A DNA stretch of 64,000 nucleotides, from NCBI GenBank assembly GCA_012064415.1, contig SSNU01000333.1, positions 1 through 64,000 on the forward strand. The letters run 5' to 3'. The notes beneath the pieces were generated by a model. The model was not told the origin of the DNA. It worked only from the letters and a program-made list of their open reading frames with translations, and ran no database searches. Shown here piece after piece: positions 1 through 12,175 of this stretch (positions are counted from its first letter, which is position 1; every line of letters begins with the position of its first letter). A program made the position numbers and the translations under genes. The stretch comes from Gyrodactylus bullatarudis. Lineage: Eukaryota > Platyhelminthes > Monogenea > Gyrodactylidea > Gyrodactylidae.

Positions 1-3000
1 TTTTCTTCAGATCCTGAAAGTGGAACCTACGATCTAGATTCCAAAAGATCTTGATCAAATTCGATTTCTTGATGAAAAAATTCATAATTTTGTAAAAAGC
101 ATTAATTCCCATCTTCATATTAATTAGCTTTAATTCGTACTGAAAGGGCAGAGGGGAATACATCGCATAGACCAAGTGTATCCTTAATAATTTCAGTCTC
201 AATTAGCAGAGCAATCCCTGCTAATTCGCACTGAAAAGATTAAGCTTCGTATCCTTAATGCAATTAAACCTTTCTGTTTCTGATCTCGATTTGTTCTCAA
301 CTAATAATTTCTTAATTTATTTTTCAGACCTCATTCAAATAGAAAATTTTTGGATTTTCGAATTTTTTTTTAATGATTTATAAAGATGAAATTAATTAAT
401 GTTTGAAACTAAATTGAAACCCATAATTATAGACTATAATTATAATAATTATTGAACTTTCAAGAGATTTTTATTCTCAGTGGACGAATGCAATAGGGCT
501 TAGTGGTACTGATCGAATCAAGAGAAAATTCTCTTTAAATTGAGACAAAAAACTAAAATATTGTGAAATTTTGGCCAAAAAATTATCTTTCCAAAAACTT
601 GTTCTACTTTTAAGTAGATCTATGTTTCATAGAAAAATTGGGGTGTGCGATTTCTCATACACCAAAACAAGTTTATCGACTAATTTCATTAATTTGTAAG
701 CAAATTTCTATTTTTAGAAGTAAATAAAATGGCAGTCTCGTTCAACATTAGAGATAAAGTCATTAGTCTTTTCTGTATCATGTATGGAGATTAAAAGACA
801 AAATTCTACAGCTTATGATCAGTGGCACTGTTCCCTGGAGGAAATTTAACAGGCTTCCTTCTGAAATATGGTGCAGCACAGATTTCATAATAAATACACG
901 TTTTATTAATGTTTCCACCAAATGGTACCAAACAACAGTGTTTGTGCTTTACTCCTAGATTATATCAATTAAAACTTGAATTTCTTGAGGGCCAACTCAA
1001 TTTGAGGTACATTTCTAATCGGGCATTGCATCTTGTCAACATTGAATGAAGAATTAGCAGAAAGAGAGTATCATCTAAACGAAGCATTCCCAGGAGATAT
1101 TCTTCTAAGTGACTTTACAGAAATTGTCACTTTGCTATTGATTTTTCTGTTCCATAATCAAAATCGAATATAAATGACAAACTTGGTAGGTATAAATCAC
1201 TGTCGTAGAGGTAAATCATTGTTAGTGACTAACTCAGCTAGTCATCAAACGGACTCATATTTGTAATGGATATATAGAAATATCCGTTCATGAATTATGG
1301 TCAACTTATCCAGTGTTCGTGAGGAAAGTATATTAACATTTCAAGTTTTATTTATTACACTACACTTTTCAAGTTCTTTTATGCAAACTTTCACCAAAAC
1401 ATTGAGGGTAAAACAAAATTCTATTTTCCCCCTAAAAATGTTTCATGCTTTGATCGAATATAAAGTTGGGAATCTATGATTTTTACAGAAATCTCGAAAT
1501 CAAGTTTTTTAAATATTTTTTGGAATCCTACTCATGTTGCCCACTTTTAACATTTGAAGAACAAAATAATATGGCTATTTTTCAAATTTCAATATGGCGC
1601 CAAAATCCCATTTTTTCTGAGAAAATTTCTGAACTGAAAATTTTTATTGATTTGAAATTTGGAGGTTGATCAAAAGGGGCTCTACAAGATCAAGATTAGA
1701 CAAGAAAGCTGACTAGCACCGTCAAATAACCAACAGTTACCTCATTTTCGAGAGATTTTGAATTATAGAAATTTCATTGATTTTCAAGTAGTGAAAATGA
1801 TCAAAAAATTGAAATTCGGCTCCCAAACGATGATAAGGCTATGCATCAGATAAGATTCAGTTGAATTGATTTTCTTGTCTAATCTTGATCATAAAAAACC
1901 TCTTTTGATCAACCTTCCACTTTCAAATCAATAAAAATTTTCAGTCCCAAGTTCGAAAAAATGGGATTTTGGCGCAAAATGGGAATTTGAAAGATGACGA
2001 TATTTTTCATAAAAATAATTTTTTTTCAGATTTTTTTTCTTCAACTGGTAAAAGAATCACCGCAAGGGATTCGTTTTCATTTCATCGATGTTAAAAAGCC
2101 CTTGGTCTCTTTGTCACTCAGGAAAATTACTGCAAAACATGAGGGGGCAAATGTTCTACAGATTAAGCAAATAAATTCAGCCTTGTGTATGACAACCACA
2201 GATTGGTTTCCTAATTCTCTATTTTAAAAAATCATAGTGAATGTACAGATAGTCGAATAAAATTATGAATTTTCACGATTCACTAGTAAATCGTAAGAAC
2301 CTTTCACATGATTCCCTAGTCATCCAATGATTTGATTCACTGGAACATCAGGTATATTATACATGTTTTAACGGAGAATAAAACATTATTGAAAATCAAA
2401 ATTAAAAATTTTCATGTTCTGGTATTTTCTCTTAAAATCATTCTCCTATTTCTCAAGTAAAAAAACTAGATTTTCACTATTTTTGTTCGAAATGTTGAAA
2501 AAACTATTCTCGTGTAGTAAAATTCATTGAAAATATCTTGGCGCATGTTCAAAAGTTCTCGAAATTTTGTATTACCGAATAAACAAAAGATTAAGTCTGG
2601 GAAAAGTTGGAAATTCTCTCTTCAATAGATGTCTAAATTGTTGTCTATCAGAGAATAACCAAAAATATATGACCCCTTTATTGGCTAGATCATTCACTTG
2701 TAAACTAGGCGAGTTTATGCTTGAAAAATCGATTTCCTGTCTGTGACCATTCTTATTCTCTTATTTTTCTTATGCATCAAAAATACATAAATTTTAAACT
2801 ATTATTATTATTATTATTGTCGTACAAATACACTTACTTATTTCAGTCTTGTCTTTTCTTTCATTCAAAAATAAAACTCGTATCCATATCAAGCATACAT
2901 ATTTTTTGTTATTTTTTCAAAAATATTCTACCAATGTGACCTTTTCTCGGTATACACAGTGTATAAAACACACACTAACGTGGAAAACGAGAGAACAGCA

Positions 3001-3790
3001 GCAGCAAGCAAGTGAGCGTAGTACTGGAGAGAAAGAGAGATATAACCAGATAATAAAATTAGATGTACACATATCTTTCTCAGAAAATAGATGAAGTTTC
3101 TTTCTTTTCTCTCCATATTTATATTGAACATTTATAATAGTAGTAATAGTATAAAACAAATGAGTTTTATTATTGACCTCCTGAAACGTAGAAAGCTTAA
3201 TTTTCGTTTAAAAAATTCATTCACTCTGTGCAAGTGTAGTGCACGCGTCAGAGAGAAAAAAACATCAACAATAGGAATCAAGTAGCCATAGATTGAAGTA
3301 GTTGTGTTTAATACTGAAAGTTTCCCAATTTGTAGTACAGAACAATAGAATCAGTAGTTTTAAAACAATTCGAAATTTCTTAATTGTTACATTAACTTGG
3401 CACATTAAAATGTTTGCATTTAAAATGCATTAGAAATAAATTTACTAACGATAAGAAGTAGTATTTCTAAAATGAATACTAAATACTAACATACTAAATA
3501 GATACATGTAGCCCATATACGTACGCCTTGAGATGTAGTAAAATGAATAAATTTGAATGGACCAATCAGGGAATAGTTAGTCATACCAACGCACTCGTCA
3601 AAGCCAATCTTGGTGAAAAATGAAAATGGACCAATAAGAATGAGGCAATTTGATTAATAAAATTATTGAAACACAAAGAATTGAATTAGTCATTACATCG
3701 TTCTAAAGCGAGACTTTTATCAACTTTACATCGCCAATCCAGGTCCTTAAATTAACAACTCTTAAGACAGATTTCTTATATAATAATAAA
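1..3790. other. Intergenic region, AT-rich, no gene recognised
   Basis: No open frame here resembles a known protein and none shows coding character. The stretch holds a fold-back repeat copy (listed separately, 1462-2054), an ATT trinucleotide run near 2798-2818, and a purine-rich GAGA/CAGCAG segment around 2990-3045. That segment lies just downstream of a TATA-like TATAAAA at 2962-2968. The TATA-like box and GA-rich segment could belong to the promoter or 5' leader of the gene starting at 3791, but nothing in the sequence proves it. Confidence 0.5.
1462..2054. repeat. Fold-back (MITE-like) repeat, copy A
   Basis: The left part (about 1601-1706) and the right part (about 1870-1975) are imperfect inverted copies. 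Both carry the blocks ATTTGGCGCCAAAATCCCAT-like, TTTTTATTGATTTGAAA and GATCAAGATTAGACAAGAAA in opposite orientation. The left end AAGTTGGGAATCTATGAT matches the terminal repeat of the better copy at 48254-48857. The right terminal repeat is missing, so this copy is truncated. No transposase frame is seen, so it is a non-autonomous element. Confidence 0.7.
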
Positions 3791-4393
3791 ATGGGTCTAT
3801 CACAAGGAAAGTTCATCGTTAACCACGAAGACAAAGAAGCTGTCAAAGTGAGTACTCATTATTTGAATAAAAGCATGCACGCTGTTTTAAAGCCTAGTTT
3901 ATCCTCATCTAGGTCGAAGCTAATGGCGAAGTCACCCAAGAAGTTAAAGATGTTTCTATCAATATTAAAGAGAACACTGAAATAGACACGGAAAAGTCTG
4001 TGGTCAAGGAAAAGTGTAAAAAGAAAAAGGATATTAGAATCTGGGTGAAGAAACGCTTCTCTGATCGCAAGGACAAGAAAAGTCCAGCCAAGGGCAAGGA
4101 CACACCAAAGAAGGAAGAGTCAAAGAAAGTGAGTACTCTGATCATTCCCTTCATACAAATCATAATCTAATCACTAAAATATCAATGAATATTAGGAGGA
4201 AGAAGAGGCAGTTAAGGCTATCGAAACCATTACTGAAGAAAAGACAGAAGAAGAAATTAAAAAAGTAGTTGAAGAGGCTGTTGATAATAATTGTGAGAAG
4301 AAAGAACAAGTCCCTGTTGTAGAAAGTAAAGAAGAGGAAGTAAACAAAGACACTGACGCCAAGAAGGAAGAGGAAACTACCAAAGAGGAATAA
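3791..4393 (+). CDS. Lysine/glutamate-rich acidic protein, MARCKS/AKAP200-like
   Basis: Three exons, 3791-3847, 3913-4128 and 4196-4393, all in phase 0 with GT-AG introns of 65 and 67 bp, give a 156-residue protein. The N-terminus MGLSQGKF has Gly2 and small residues suited to N-myristoylation. Residues about 53-75 form a basic patch (CKKKKDIRIWVKKRF followed by SDRKDKK) with embedded Ile, Trp, Val and Phe. The rest is dominated by Glu, Lys and Thr, and the C-terminal third is strongly acidic. The combination of a myristoylatable MG start, one basic/aromatic effector patch and an acidic disordered body recalls the MARCKS and insect AKAP200 families, which bind membrane, calmodulin and actin. 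That assignment is inference from composition, not from a clear alignment. The gene ends convergently with the centrin gene, 276 bp away. Confidence 0.75.
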
Positions 4394-4669
4394 TAACACT
4401 CTGACACAAACAGTTTTATTTTCCACATATAGAACCTTGTTTTCTAAATATTTGTATAAAATGACCCTCTAATAACAGTAACATTATCTTATTTTCTGTT
4501 CATCCCCTTGTCTGTCCCAATTACAATTACGCAACCAACCAAGGGATGTTATCATCTATTGTAAAAAATCGAGCTCCCACCTAATAAATAATAACCAAAC
4601 TACAATCAATGATTTAAACCCATTAACTTCAAGAAAAAATAAATTATTGATATTTATTTAATTAAAATT

Positions 4670-5674
4670 TTAGACTGTTCCAGACATGATTGTAATGAAC
4701 TCTTCCAAATCAACTTGAAATGTAATTGAGAATATCTCCCACTTACTCGTTCCATCGCCATCCTTATCAAACTCATCAATCATTGAATTTAATTCTGCTT
4801 CTGTTGTATCCTCTCCCAGTTCTCTGTAGGAATAAGAGAGATGATGAGTCATCATATCCACCAAAATTGTGATGGGTTACATAAAAATAGCGGAAGAAAA
4901 AGTTTATCGTCAATACAGCAAACAATAGAGGAGAGGGGGAAGTTCATCTTGAAATAATCTACAGCTTGAGTAAATAACGTGAATCTCAACGTTTTAATTA
5001 TTCGTCATAAGAACTGACAATAAACAAAAGAGAATAAATAATTATCTTTTGGAGAAAACTTTGAAAATGGAAAGAGGTCATTATCTAGTTTCTTTGTTAA
5101 AATGCCACTGTATCCCACACAGGTTAGAGATAGGATAATTAGGAATAATAAATACAAGAGTACTTTTAAGAACAAGCCGCAGTTGGTGCTTCTTTTTTAT
5201 TGACCTTGAGTCATTAAAAAACATAAACAACTGTATCTAGGCTACACATCTTGTGCAGAACAAGTAGTGACTCATTTAACAAAAAAATTAATTACTTTGA
5301 AGCTTACCTAGACATTTTCTTCAAATTCTTATAAGTTATCATTCCTGAGTTATCAAAGTCTATAGTTCTAAAGGCTTTAACAATTTGAACAAGTTGGTCA
5401 CGCTTCATAAGTTTTTCTACAGCTAAAAACCCATGATTACGTGTGATTTACCAAATTGGTAAAATTCTTTGAAGGAGATCACCAGATCAACCTCATGAAG
5501 AGATGAATCAGAGAACCATCTGGAACCAGCAAGTTCTTCCACAGATGCAGTTATTCCTAAGGATTGTAGAGCCTTCAATGCATTCAAAACAGAAATTAAA
5601 CCTGTCCTCTTATCATCATAATGTGAAAAAGCTTGATGTACTTCCTGCTTTTCTTCAAATGTTAAGTTCTTCAT
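4670..5674 (-). CDS. Centrin (caltractin), EF-hand protein
   Basis: Four exons on the minus strand, 5674-5452, 5422-5308, 4823-4747 and 4713-4670, encode 152 residues. The protein follows centrin order: LTFEEKQEVHQAF, then KLMKRDQLVQIVKAFRTID, then RELGEDTTEAELNSMIDEFD and a short tail ending SGTV. Centrins are calmodulin-like proteins of centrioles and basal bodies. EF-hands 1 and 2 are degenerate (loop 1 DDKRTGLISVLN lacks the final acid). Loop 3 is DFDNSGMITYKN and loop 4, DKDGDGTIDLEE, is canonical, so calcium binding is probably limited to the C-lobe. Introns are 29, 484 and 33 bp. The 33-bp intron splits loop 4; it is in frame and open, so retention would insert 11 residues. The usual basic centrin N-terminal tail is nearly absent. 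The start lies 120 bp from the divergent Rpt2 start. Confidence 0.9.
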
Positions 5675-5794
5675 TGAAAATATTCAAATTAAAGAAAAAT
5701 TCGATGACAATTAGTCTTTATTCAAACGCCAAAACTAATTACCAAAAACTTTCTTTGACTAAATTACTTTTTCAAATTATTCTGATTAATCAAA
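5675..5794. promoter_or_regulatory. Bidirectional intergenic promoter, centrin / Rpt2
   Basis: The two start codons face away from each other across 120 bp of AT-rich DNA. Both promoters must lie in or overlap this interval or the first exons. No classical TATA or Inr element stands out. The role is inferred from gene geometry only. Confidence 0.5.
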
Positions 5795-7213
5795 ATGGTA
5801 AGATAAAAGTTTTTAATTTATAGGGTCAAAAACTATCAAATGATGGAGCAAAAAAATCAGACAAACCTAAGAAGAAGTACGAACAACCAATTCCCGCTAG
5901 GACTGGTCGTAGAAAAGCTAGACGAGGGGGTGATCCCATAAACAAGTTGCCAAAAGTCTTGCCAGTCACAAGCTGCAAATTGAAGCTTCTCAAATTACAA
6001 CGTCTTAATGACTATTTAATGATGGAGGCAGACTACCTCTCTAATCAAAATGTAATGAAGAATGATGAAGAAAAACGTGAAGAAGAACGTTCGAAGGTTG
6101 ATGACTTACGTGGAACTCCAATGTCAGTCGGTGTCCTTGAAGAGATTATCGACGACAATCACGTTATCGTTAGTACCTCAGTTGGCAGTGAACATTACGT
6201 CAGCATTTTCTCGTTTGTTGACAAGACAATGCTTGAGCCTAGCTGTAGTGTTCTCCTGAATCACAAAGTACACGCAGTTGTTGGTGTACTTACTGACGAC
6301 ACGAATCCTATGGTCAGTGTTATGAAACTGGAAAAGGCACCACAAGAAACTTATGCTGATATTGGAGGTCTGGACACGCAAATTCAAGAGATCAAGGAGT
6401 CTGTAGAACTTCCACTAACCCATCCCGAATTATATGAAGAAATGGGTATCAAGCCCCCCAAAGGTGTCATACTCTATGGACCCCCGGGTACTGGCAAGAC
6501 TTTGCTAGCCAAGGCAGTAGCCAATCAAACTTCTGCAACATTTCTCAGAGTTGTTGGATCTGAGTTGATTCAAAAATATCTCGGCGACGGTCCCAAGTTG
6601 GTCAGAGATCTCTTCAAAGTTGCAGAAGAAAATGCACCTAGTATTGTTTTCATCGATGAAATTGATGCTGTTGGTACAAAGAGATACGACAGTAACTCTG
6701 GCGGAGAGAAGGAAATCCAGCGTACCATGTTGGAGCTTTTGAATCAGCTAGATGGTTTTGATTCCCGAGGCGATGTCAAGGTTATTATGGCCACTAATAG
6801 AATTGAAACTCTTGATCCAGCCCTTATTAGACCTGGTCGAATCGATAGAAAAATTGAGTTCCCTCTGCCTGATGAGAAGACCAAGAGGAGAATCTTTACA
6901 ATTCACACGAGTAGGATGACTCTGTCAGATGAAATCAACCTCGAGGAATACATTACCAGTAAAGATGAACTGTCTGGTGCTGATATCAAGGTAGGCCTGA
7001 TCATTCATTTTAAATATTTTTGATTTGATTTACTAAGAATATTATAATATTGATGAAGATGATATCTTTTCCTTTTAGGCTGTTTGTACTGAAGCTGGTC
7101 TCTTAGCCCTCAGGGAGAGAAGGATGAAAGTTACCAATGAAGACTTTAAAAAAGCAAAAGAAAATGTTCTGTACAGAAAGAATGAAGGGACACCAGAGGG
7201 TCTCTATTTGTAA
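5795..7213 (+). CDS. PSMC1: 26S proteasome regulatory ATPase subunit Rpt2
   Basis: Exons 5795-5797, 5824-6990 and 7079-7213 encode 434 residues (the family is about 440). Rpt2 is one of six AAA+ ATPases of the 19S base; it unfolds substrates and helps open the 20S gate. Visible features are the MGQ N-terminus (the family's myristoylation site), a basic tail ([16 protein letters not shown]), [17 protein letters not shown], Walker A GPPGTGKT near residue 220, Walker B IVFIDEID near 278, the second region of homology [17 protein letters not shown], and the C-terminal EGLYL with the HbYX gate-opening motif. The first coding exon is only the ATG, separated from GGT-CAA by a 26-bp intron; without its removal the frame stops at TAG. 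The last intron is 88 bp. AATAAA at 7223-7228 is a likely polyadenylation signal. Confidence 0.97.
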
Positions 7214-9185
7214 TCTGTAATCAATAAAATTCTAAACATTAATAAACCCATATACTTTATAGTATATTGATATATAAATAAATTATAAATTTGAGTAAAG
7301 TAGTTGCTATTTGACAAGGCAGAGAGGAGAGGATTGTAAAACAATTTAAAATTAATTAAAGTTGGTGTCAAATGAGGAGAGTAGATGCTTGTCTTTTTGT
7401 ATGAATTGAATAATTGTTGGCTGTATTATGTGGATATGGGGAGAGAAAATTTAATTTTAAATCTGTTAGACACTTGTTCCCCAGTTCTCCTGCTCCACCC
7501 ATCTAAAATCTCTCTCTTGAAATTGATTCTATTTCAATTTTCCCAAAAATAGTTTGAGAAAAATAAATTAATTCTTCCTTCAGGATAGAGGGAAGAAGAG
7601 ACAAAAGCAAATAGTCAGTGCATTCCACTGATGTAGTGTGTGTACCACTGTTCTTTAAGAAGGGAAAAAACTGTTTTTGACAGAATTATTATTAATATTG
7701 CAGAATCTGTGTAAATTAGCATATTTACATTTTTTTGAAAAATTAAATTGGATAAATTGTATTCAATTTAGGGGGAAAATGCATCTCCAACAAACTGAGT
7801 AATTGTAAAATAGTCAATCACAAGCTAATTGAAGATTTTCATTCAAAAAATTCTTGAATAAGGAAACATTTGGATCAAAAGTTGGTTTGAATGGAATTAC
7901 AGACAAGAGAGAGAGTGAGGAGCATTTCATAATTTTGACATCGGAGGAAGAAAAAATAACCAAAAGTTGTTCCTCCTCTCTCGTGTGTATGTGCATTGTT
8001 GGAATTCATTTAGAATTCTCAGTTTTTTGTTCTTTTTTTTTGAGTGAAATGAAGGCAGAGTGAGAGAAACAAATACAAATAAATTACAATTTGTATAGAT
8101 ATGAAATGTTCAAGCATTTTTTTATCTATTTACAGCATTCTGATAGAATCATAATGTAATAATTTCCCATTCCACAAAAAGGAAAAAAAAGGATTGCCAA
8201 TGTAAAGCTGAGAGAAAAAATAATTTCTTTAAACATTTTCCCAATGCATTGAATGTATACGAGGGGGTGGGTTGAGTGGTGTGTGGCGAGGATAGCCCAA
8301 ATGTATGAGTGTTGGATGTGTAATGGAGAAAGTAATCCCTTGGCCACGCGTTTAATTCTTTTTCTCTTGATGGGAGGAGTTTCTCTTCACCAGAAAATGT
8401 GAAGAATATTGTACAATTTTAAATAAAATAATTATGGTAAACCATGGTATAAGATGAATTTGATGAATTTTATTTTACTATACTGATTATATAACAAAAT
8501 TTCACGAAAAGAGATCTATCATCAATGTGAATGAGGAATCCTTACCACTCATGTGCCTCATATAACTCCTCCAGCCTGTATGACATTCAAGGGCACATGT
8601 GTGAGCTTAGTCGAATATTACAGAAAATACGTCTCTCCAATTCATTCAGAAATAATAAAAAATAATAATTCAATTTCTATAATTGGCATTCCAAAGTCTC
8701 TTCGGCTACTGAAATACAGATCCCAATTTACCTTTAACCCTTTCGGGACTATTCTTCAATACTTTCAAACCTCTGTAGCTCTATCAGCTTACAGCACACT
8801 TGTGGACCAATATTACTGGGCACGGGTTTGACGAATGATAGATCTTTACGTACTACAGGAGATTAATATAGATTTCCTATCGAATGAGTGGTGAATGAGG
8901 GTTATTTATTCATTTGAAATCTATCTGGGTTTTTTAGTCAATGGGAAAAATCTTTGATTCGACACATCTGTTTTATAGGCTAATTTTTACAGGGGAAAAT
9001 TAACTAAATTTACTGTACAATTTTTTTATTATTCTTGATTATTTTTTTTCAACAAATGTAGAAATCTTTAAATATTTTACATCAAAATGATATCTCTTGT
9101 TTCTTTCAAAGCTAATTTAGGATGTACACACATTGGTTACACTGTCACATCGATTACAGGGCATTTAAAAACCAAAGATTAGACT
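7214..9185. other. Intergenic region between convergent Rpt2 and unc-4 genes
   Basis: It contains the Rpt2 3' untranslated end, GA-rich runs (for example near 7905-7920) and several short open frames. The longest is 92 codons at 8553-8831. None resembles a known family. Confidence 0.5.
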
Positions 9186-10756
9186 TCAAATTTCATCATG
9201 ATCCGGCGAGGACGAGTTGTCTGAGGAGAGAATTTGGTTTATAGAAAAGATATTGCTCGAATGTGCTTCTCCAGCACCCTGGGAGTCTCTGGAGTTGATT
9301 TTCAATAAGTCTGGTTTCAGATCTGCGAGGGAACTGAGATCTGATGAAGTATTCTTACTAGTTCCATTCCGTAGGCGTCGCTCTTCGAGTTTTCTCTGGC
9401 GTTTTTCTTCGTTTAGGCGTTTCTTCTTTTCAAGTTCTTCTCTCGAGATCGGATCACCGGAACAGGTCATGAGCTGTGAGTTGTGAGCAGGACGACCTGG
9501 CCCTTTCAGAGATAAACTGAATAAGGGAATATTTTGACTCAGATTCAAGTGAGACTTACCTTTTCGTGTGTTTTCCTTCTTTCTCCATTTTGCTCGTCTA
9601 TTCTGGAACCAGACCTGAATTCTCGACTCAGCTAGTCCCAATTTGCTTGCTAGCTGGGTCCTAATATTAACTCCTGGATAATGACTCAAATGAAACACTT
9701 GTTCTAGTTCATTAAGTTGACTTGACGTGAAATTTGTTCGGGTACGTCGTTTAAGTGGGTCATTATCGTAGAGACTTTCGTCCGTCTGTGAGCCCCCTGT
9801 ATCGTCTAGCCAATTCTTTGTCTGATCCAAATCCATCTTCTCTCCAACATTCGGGAATGCTTCATCCAAATTGGAGACTCCTTGATTGACCTTGAAATCG
9901 TTGAGAATTTGGTATTTGTTTATTAGACTTTGAGCAAGATAGCTTATATCATCGAAAGTCTTTTCATCTAAAATCGAAAATTATTTTTTATCCATCACTC
10001 AAAATTATTTAACAAAAAAATTAATCTCTTTGCCTCAAGTTAAAATTGACGCAAACCAAAGATTTGGCTGGTGGGGTAAGACGTTTTTATTAAAAAAAAA
10101 TAAAGTAATATTTTTTCTCCTTTTTTTATTTGATAGACTGGCCAACTATAAAGCCGGATAATGGAAAAGACACGACCGTCAAAATGAGAGAAGAGCAGAA
10201 TGGTAGTTGATAACAAGAAGAAATCCATTATTTTTCAATACCTGACACGTAACTAGAAACTTTCTTGTTGCTAGGACATTGTTCACTTTCCTTTCGTTAC
10301 TGAACTTCGACCAGAATTTGAAAGATTAACTTTCTTGCCTCATTAACCCTTTAACTGGAATGTAATGTGTTGTGTTGTGTTGACACAAAACTCTGGTCTT
10401 GAAATACCAAAGGTGTCAAAATAAAGTTTTCCCATGGACACCCAAAAATTTATTTTTTAACACTTTGGTGGCAAAATTTTACACATGCTAAAAAATGTCC
10501 CTTTTCTATAGATAGCATCGAAAAAGTCGAAAGAAACTCACGTTTGGATGGTACATCAAAGTCCCTGAGTGTAGAATTTTTCATTCCTTCCTTGTTGAAA
10601 AGCTTCAGGATTTCATTTGTCGACTGAATTTTTATATTCTCCATGACAAGGTCGAATTGTTTCTCATACTGTAGATAGGGAATATTAGAAACTATTTCAA
10701 TTACTCACGGTGGAGAGAGACAAGTCAGTCCTGAGGTTCATTTTGTTGTTCAGCAT
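9186..10756 (-). CDS. unc-4: UNC-4/Uncx class paired-like homeodomain transcription factor
   Basis: Four minus-strand exons, 10756-10709, 10668-10542, 9967-9560 and 9502-9186, join in consistent phases to 299 residues. The homeodomain spans about residues 131-190: [39 protein letters not shown], then [14 protein letters not shown] with Gln at homeodomain position 50. It is followed directly by the UNC-4 family signature [20 protein letters not shown] and an [16 protein letters not shown] helix. UNC-4 proteins are nuclear repressors that specify motor neurons in nematodes and flies and act in somites and kidney in vertebrates. About 130 residues precede the homeodomain; I do not recognise them. 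Introns are 40, 574 and 54 bp. The 54-bp intron is in frame and open, so its retention would lengthen the protein. A second in-frame Met lies five codons after the chosen start. Confidence 0.93.
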
Positions 10757-11689
10757 TTCAGCATTTGAGAAATTATTATTTTTTTAGCGCTGATTGAATA
10801 AGGAATGTCTCTCTTGGATATATATCCACAATATATAGGCAGATAGAATGTACATTTGGGAAAGAATCAAGAATGAAATGTTTCACAACCCCATCCCCCT
10901 ACCCTTGAGTTTTATTCCTCATTATGAGAAGAGAATTTCTTCTTGTTGTCCATAGGGGTGGGGGTGGGACTGTATATGCTCAAGTCTATATAATGTTAAT
11001 AGTATTATTGAATAGATAGATATTCTGTACAAGTTGAATAAAAATACATCAGATGTATTAGTGGGAGTATAAGAGATTATATTATTGAATACTTTTGAGT
11101 ATTGAAAGGCATTTCAATAATAATAATAATTATTATTATTTTGATAAAGTAACAGCCACTACTGCTGATTGGCCAGAAAAGGAGGAGTGGTTTGTTGTTC
11201 AGGTATCTTCTTACCCAGCCATCCATTCTTGCTTCCTTTCCTTGGGACAGAGAGAGAGAGCACATGTCAAATGAAATTAGATTCAAAGATGAAAATTAAT
11301 TTGAATTACAAAAGCAAGGCACCCATACCCGAATGTGGGCAAATTTCTCGACTCTGAATAATTTCATGCTGAGATGACTTTATCTGCATTGACTTGGGGA
11401 ATCTAATCAAGCTAAAATATGCATGGCATATGCCGAGTTGTGTACGCGAGAAGCTAATTATAACATCAGCAAGAGAGAGGGAGATGGAATTTCCTAGTAA
11501 ATCATTCAGATTTGCACAATGTGCAGTCTTTCTAATTAAATTTTTAAAATTCGATTTTATTGATCCATAGTAATGACTCCGTGGTAGTATGAGGAAAACT
11601 TTCAGAGATGCTCCAATCTACATTCCTGATCATCTCTCTATCAGAGATTCTCTAGTTGAAAATCTTAATTCTACATCTATGAAAAAATA

Positions 11690-12175
11690 TTTGTACAAAA
11701 TAGGAGTGATTGTGGAGCCTCATACATAGGTAGAACTATTAGGAAATTATCTACACGAGCGGAAGATCATCTGAAGAATGATACTGCGATTACTAGGCAC
11801 CTTAGACAAAAAGATCATAAAGCTTCAATTTCTATTTTTTTCGTTTTATACAAAAACCCTAATGACGACAGCATAGATGTATGGGTGAAAGAAAAATTTC
11901 TTATAAACCTATATAAATCTAATCTATGTGTTCAAAAAAACTCTTCCTATAATCTTCAATTACCTTGGCCAATGTGAGCTTTTTCACTTTTCTCTCCACT
12001 GTTACTATTTATTGGAGAGTTTTGGTGTTTTTTCAGCTTGCATTTTATTCTTATTTTCTATGATTTTTACTATTTCTTTCATGATTTGTAAATTATTATT
12101 TTGAATGAACTTTTAACTTATATCATTTTTGATGTATTACCACTGATGATACTTCAAGAAATGTACATTTTTTAA
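11690..12175 (+). mobile_element. Penelope-like element, 5'-truncated 3' fragment
   Basis: Read in one frame, about 11705-11977 encodes CGASYIGRTIRKLSTRAEDH, then ITRHLRQKDHKAS, then DDSIDVWVKEKFLINLYKSN and a terminal LQLPWPM stop. This matches, almost residue for residue, the GIY-YIG endonuclease end of the larger copy at 25785-28075. The 3' untranslated part (TTGGAGAGTTTTGGTGTTTT and the CTGATGA...GAAA tail) also matches. The reverse transcriptase part is absent. Confidence 0.88.
12136..12173 (+). ncRNA. Decayed hammerhead-like motif at PLE 3' end
   Basis: CTGATGA at 12143, eight bases, GAAATGTACAT and a following T give the order of a hammerhead core with palindromic stem III. The flanking stem I bases pair poorly here, so this copy is probably inactive. 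Confidence 0.3.

Noticed and set aside
8553..8831. 92-codon frame with a phrase (VEYYRKYVSPIHSEI) faintly like a retroelement polymerase
   Set aside because: The resemblance covers a few residues only and nothing around it supports a retroelement.
9503..9559. Continuous reading of the unc-4 frame through [17 protein letters not shown]
   Set aside because: These residues interrupt the conserved [14 protein letters not shown] junction and are bounded by good GT and AG sites, so they are a 57-bp interval containing an in-frame intron rather than normal protein.
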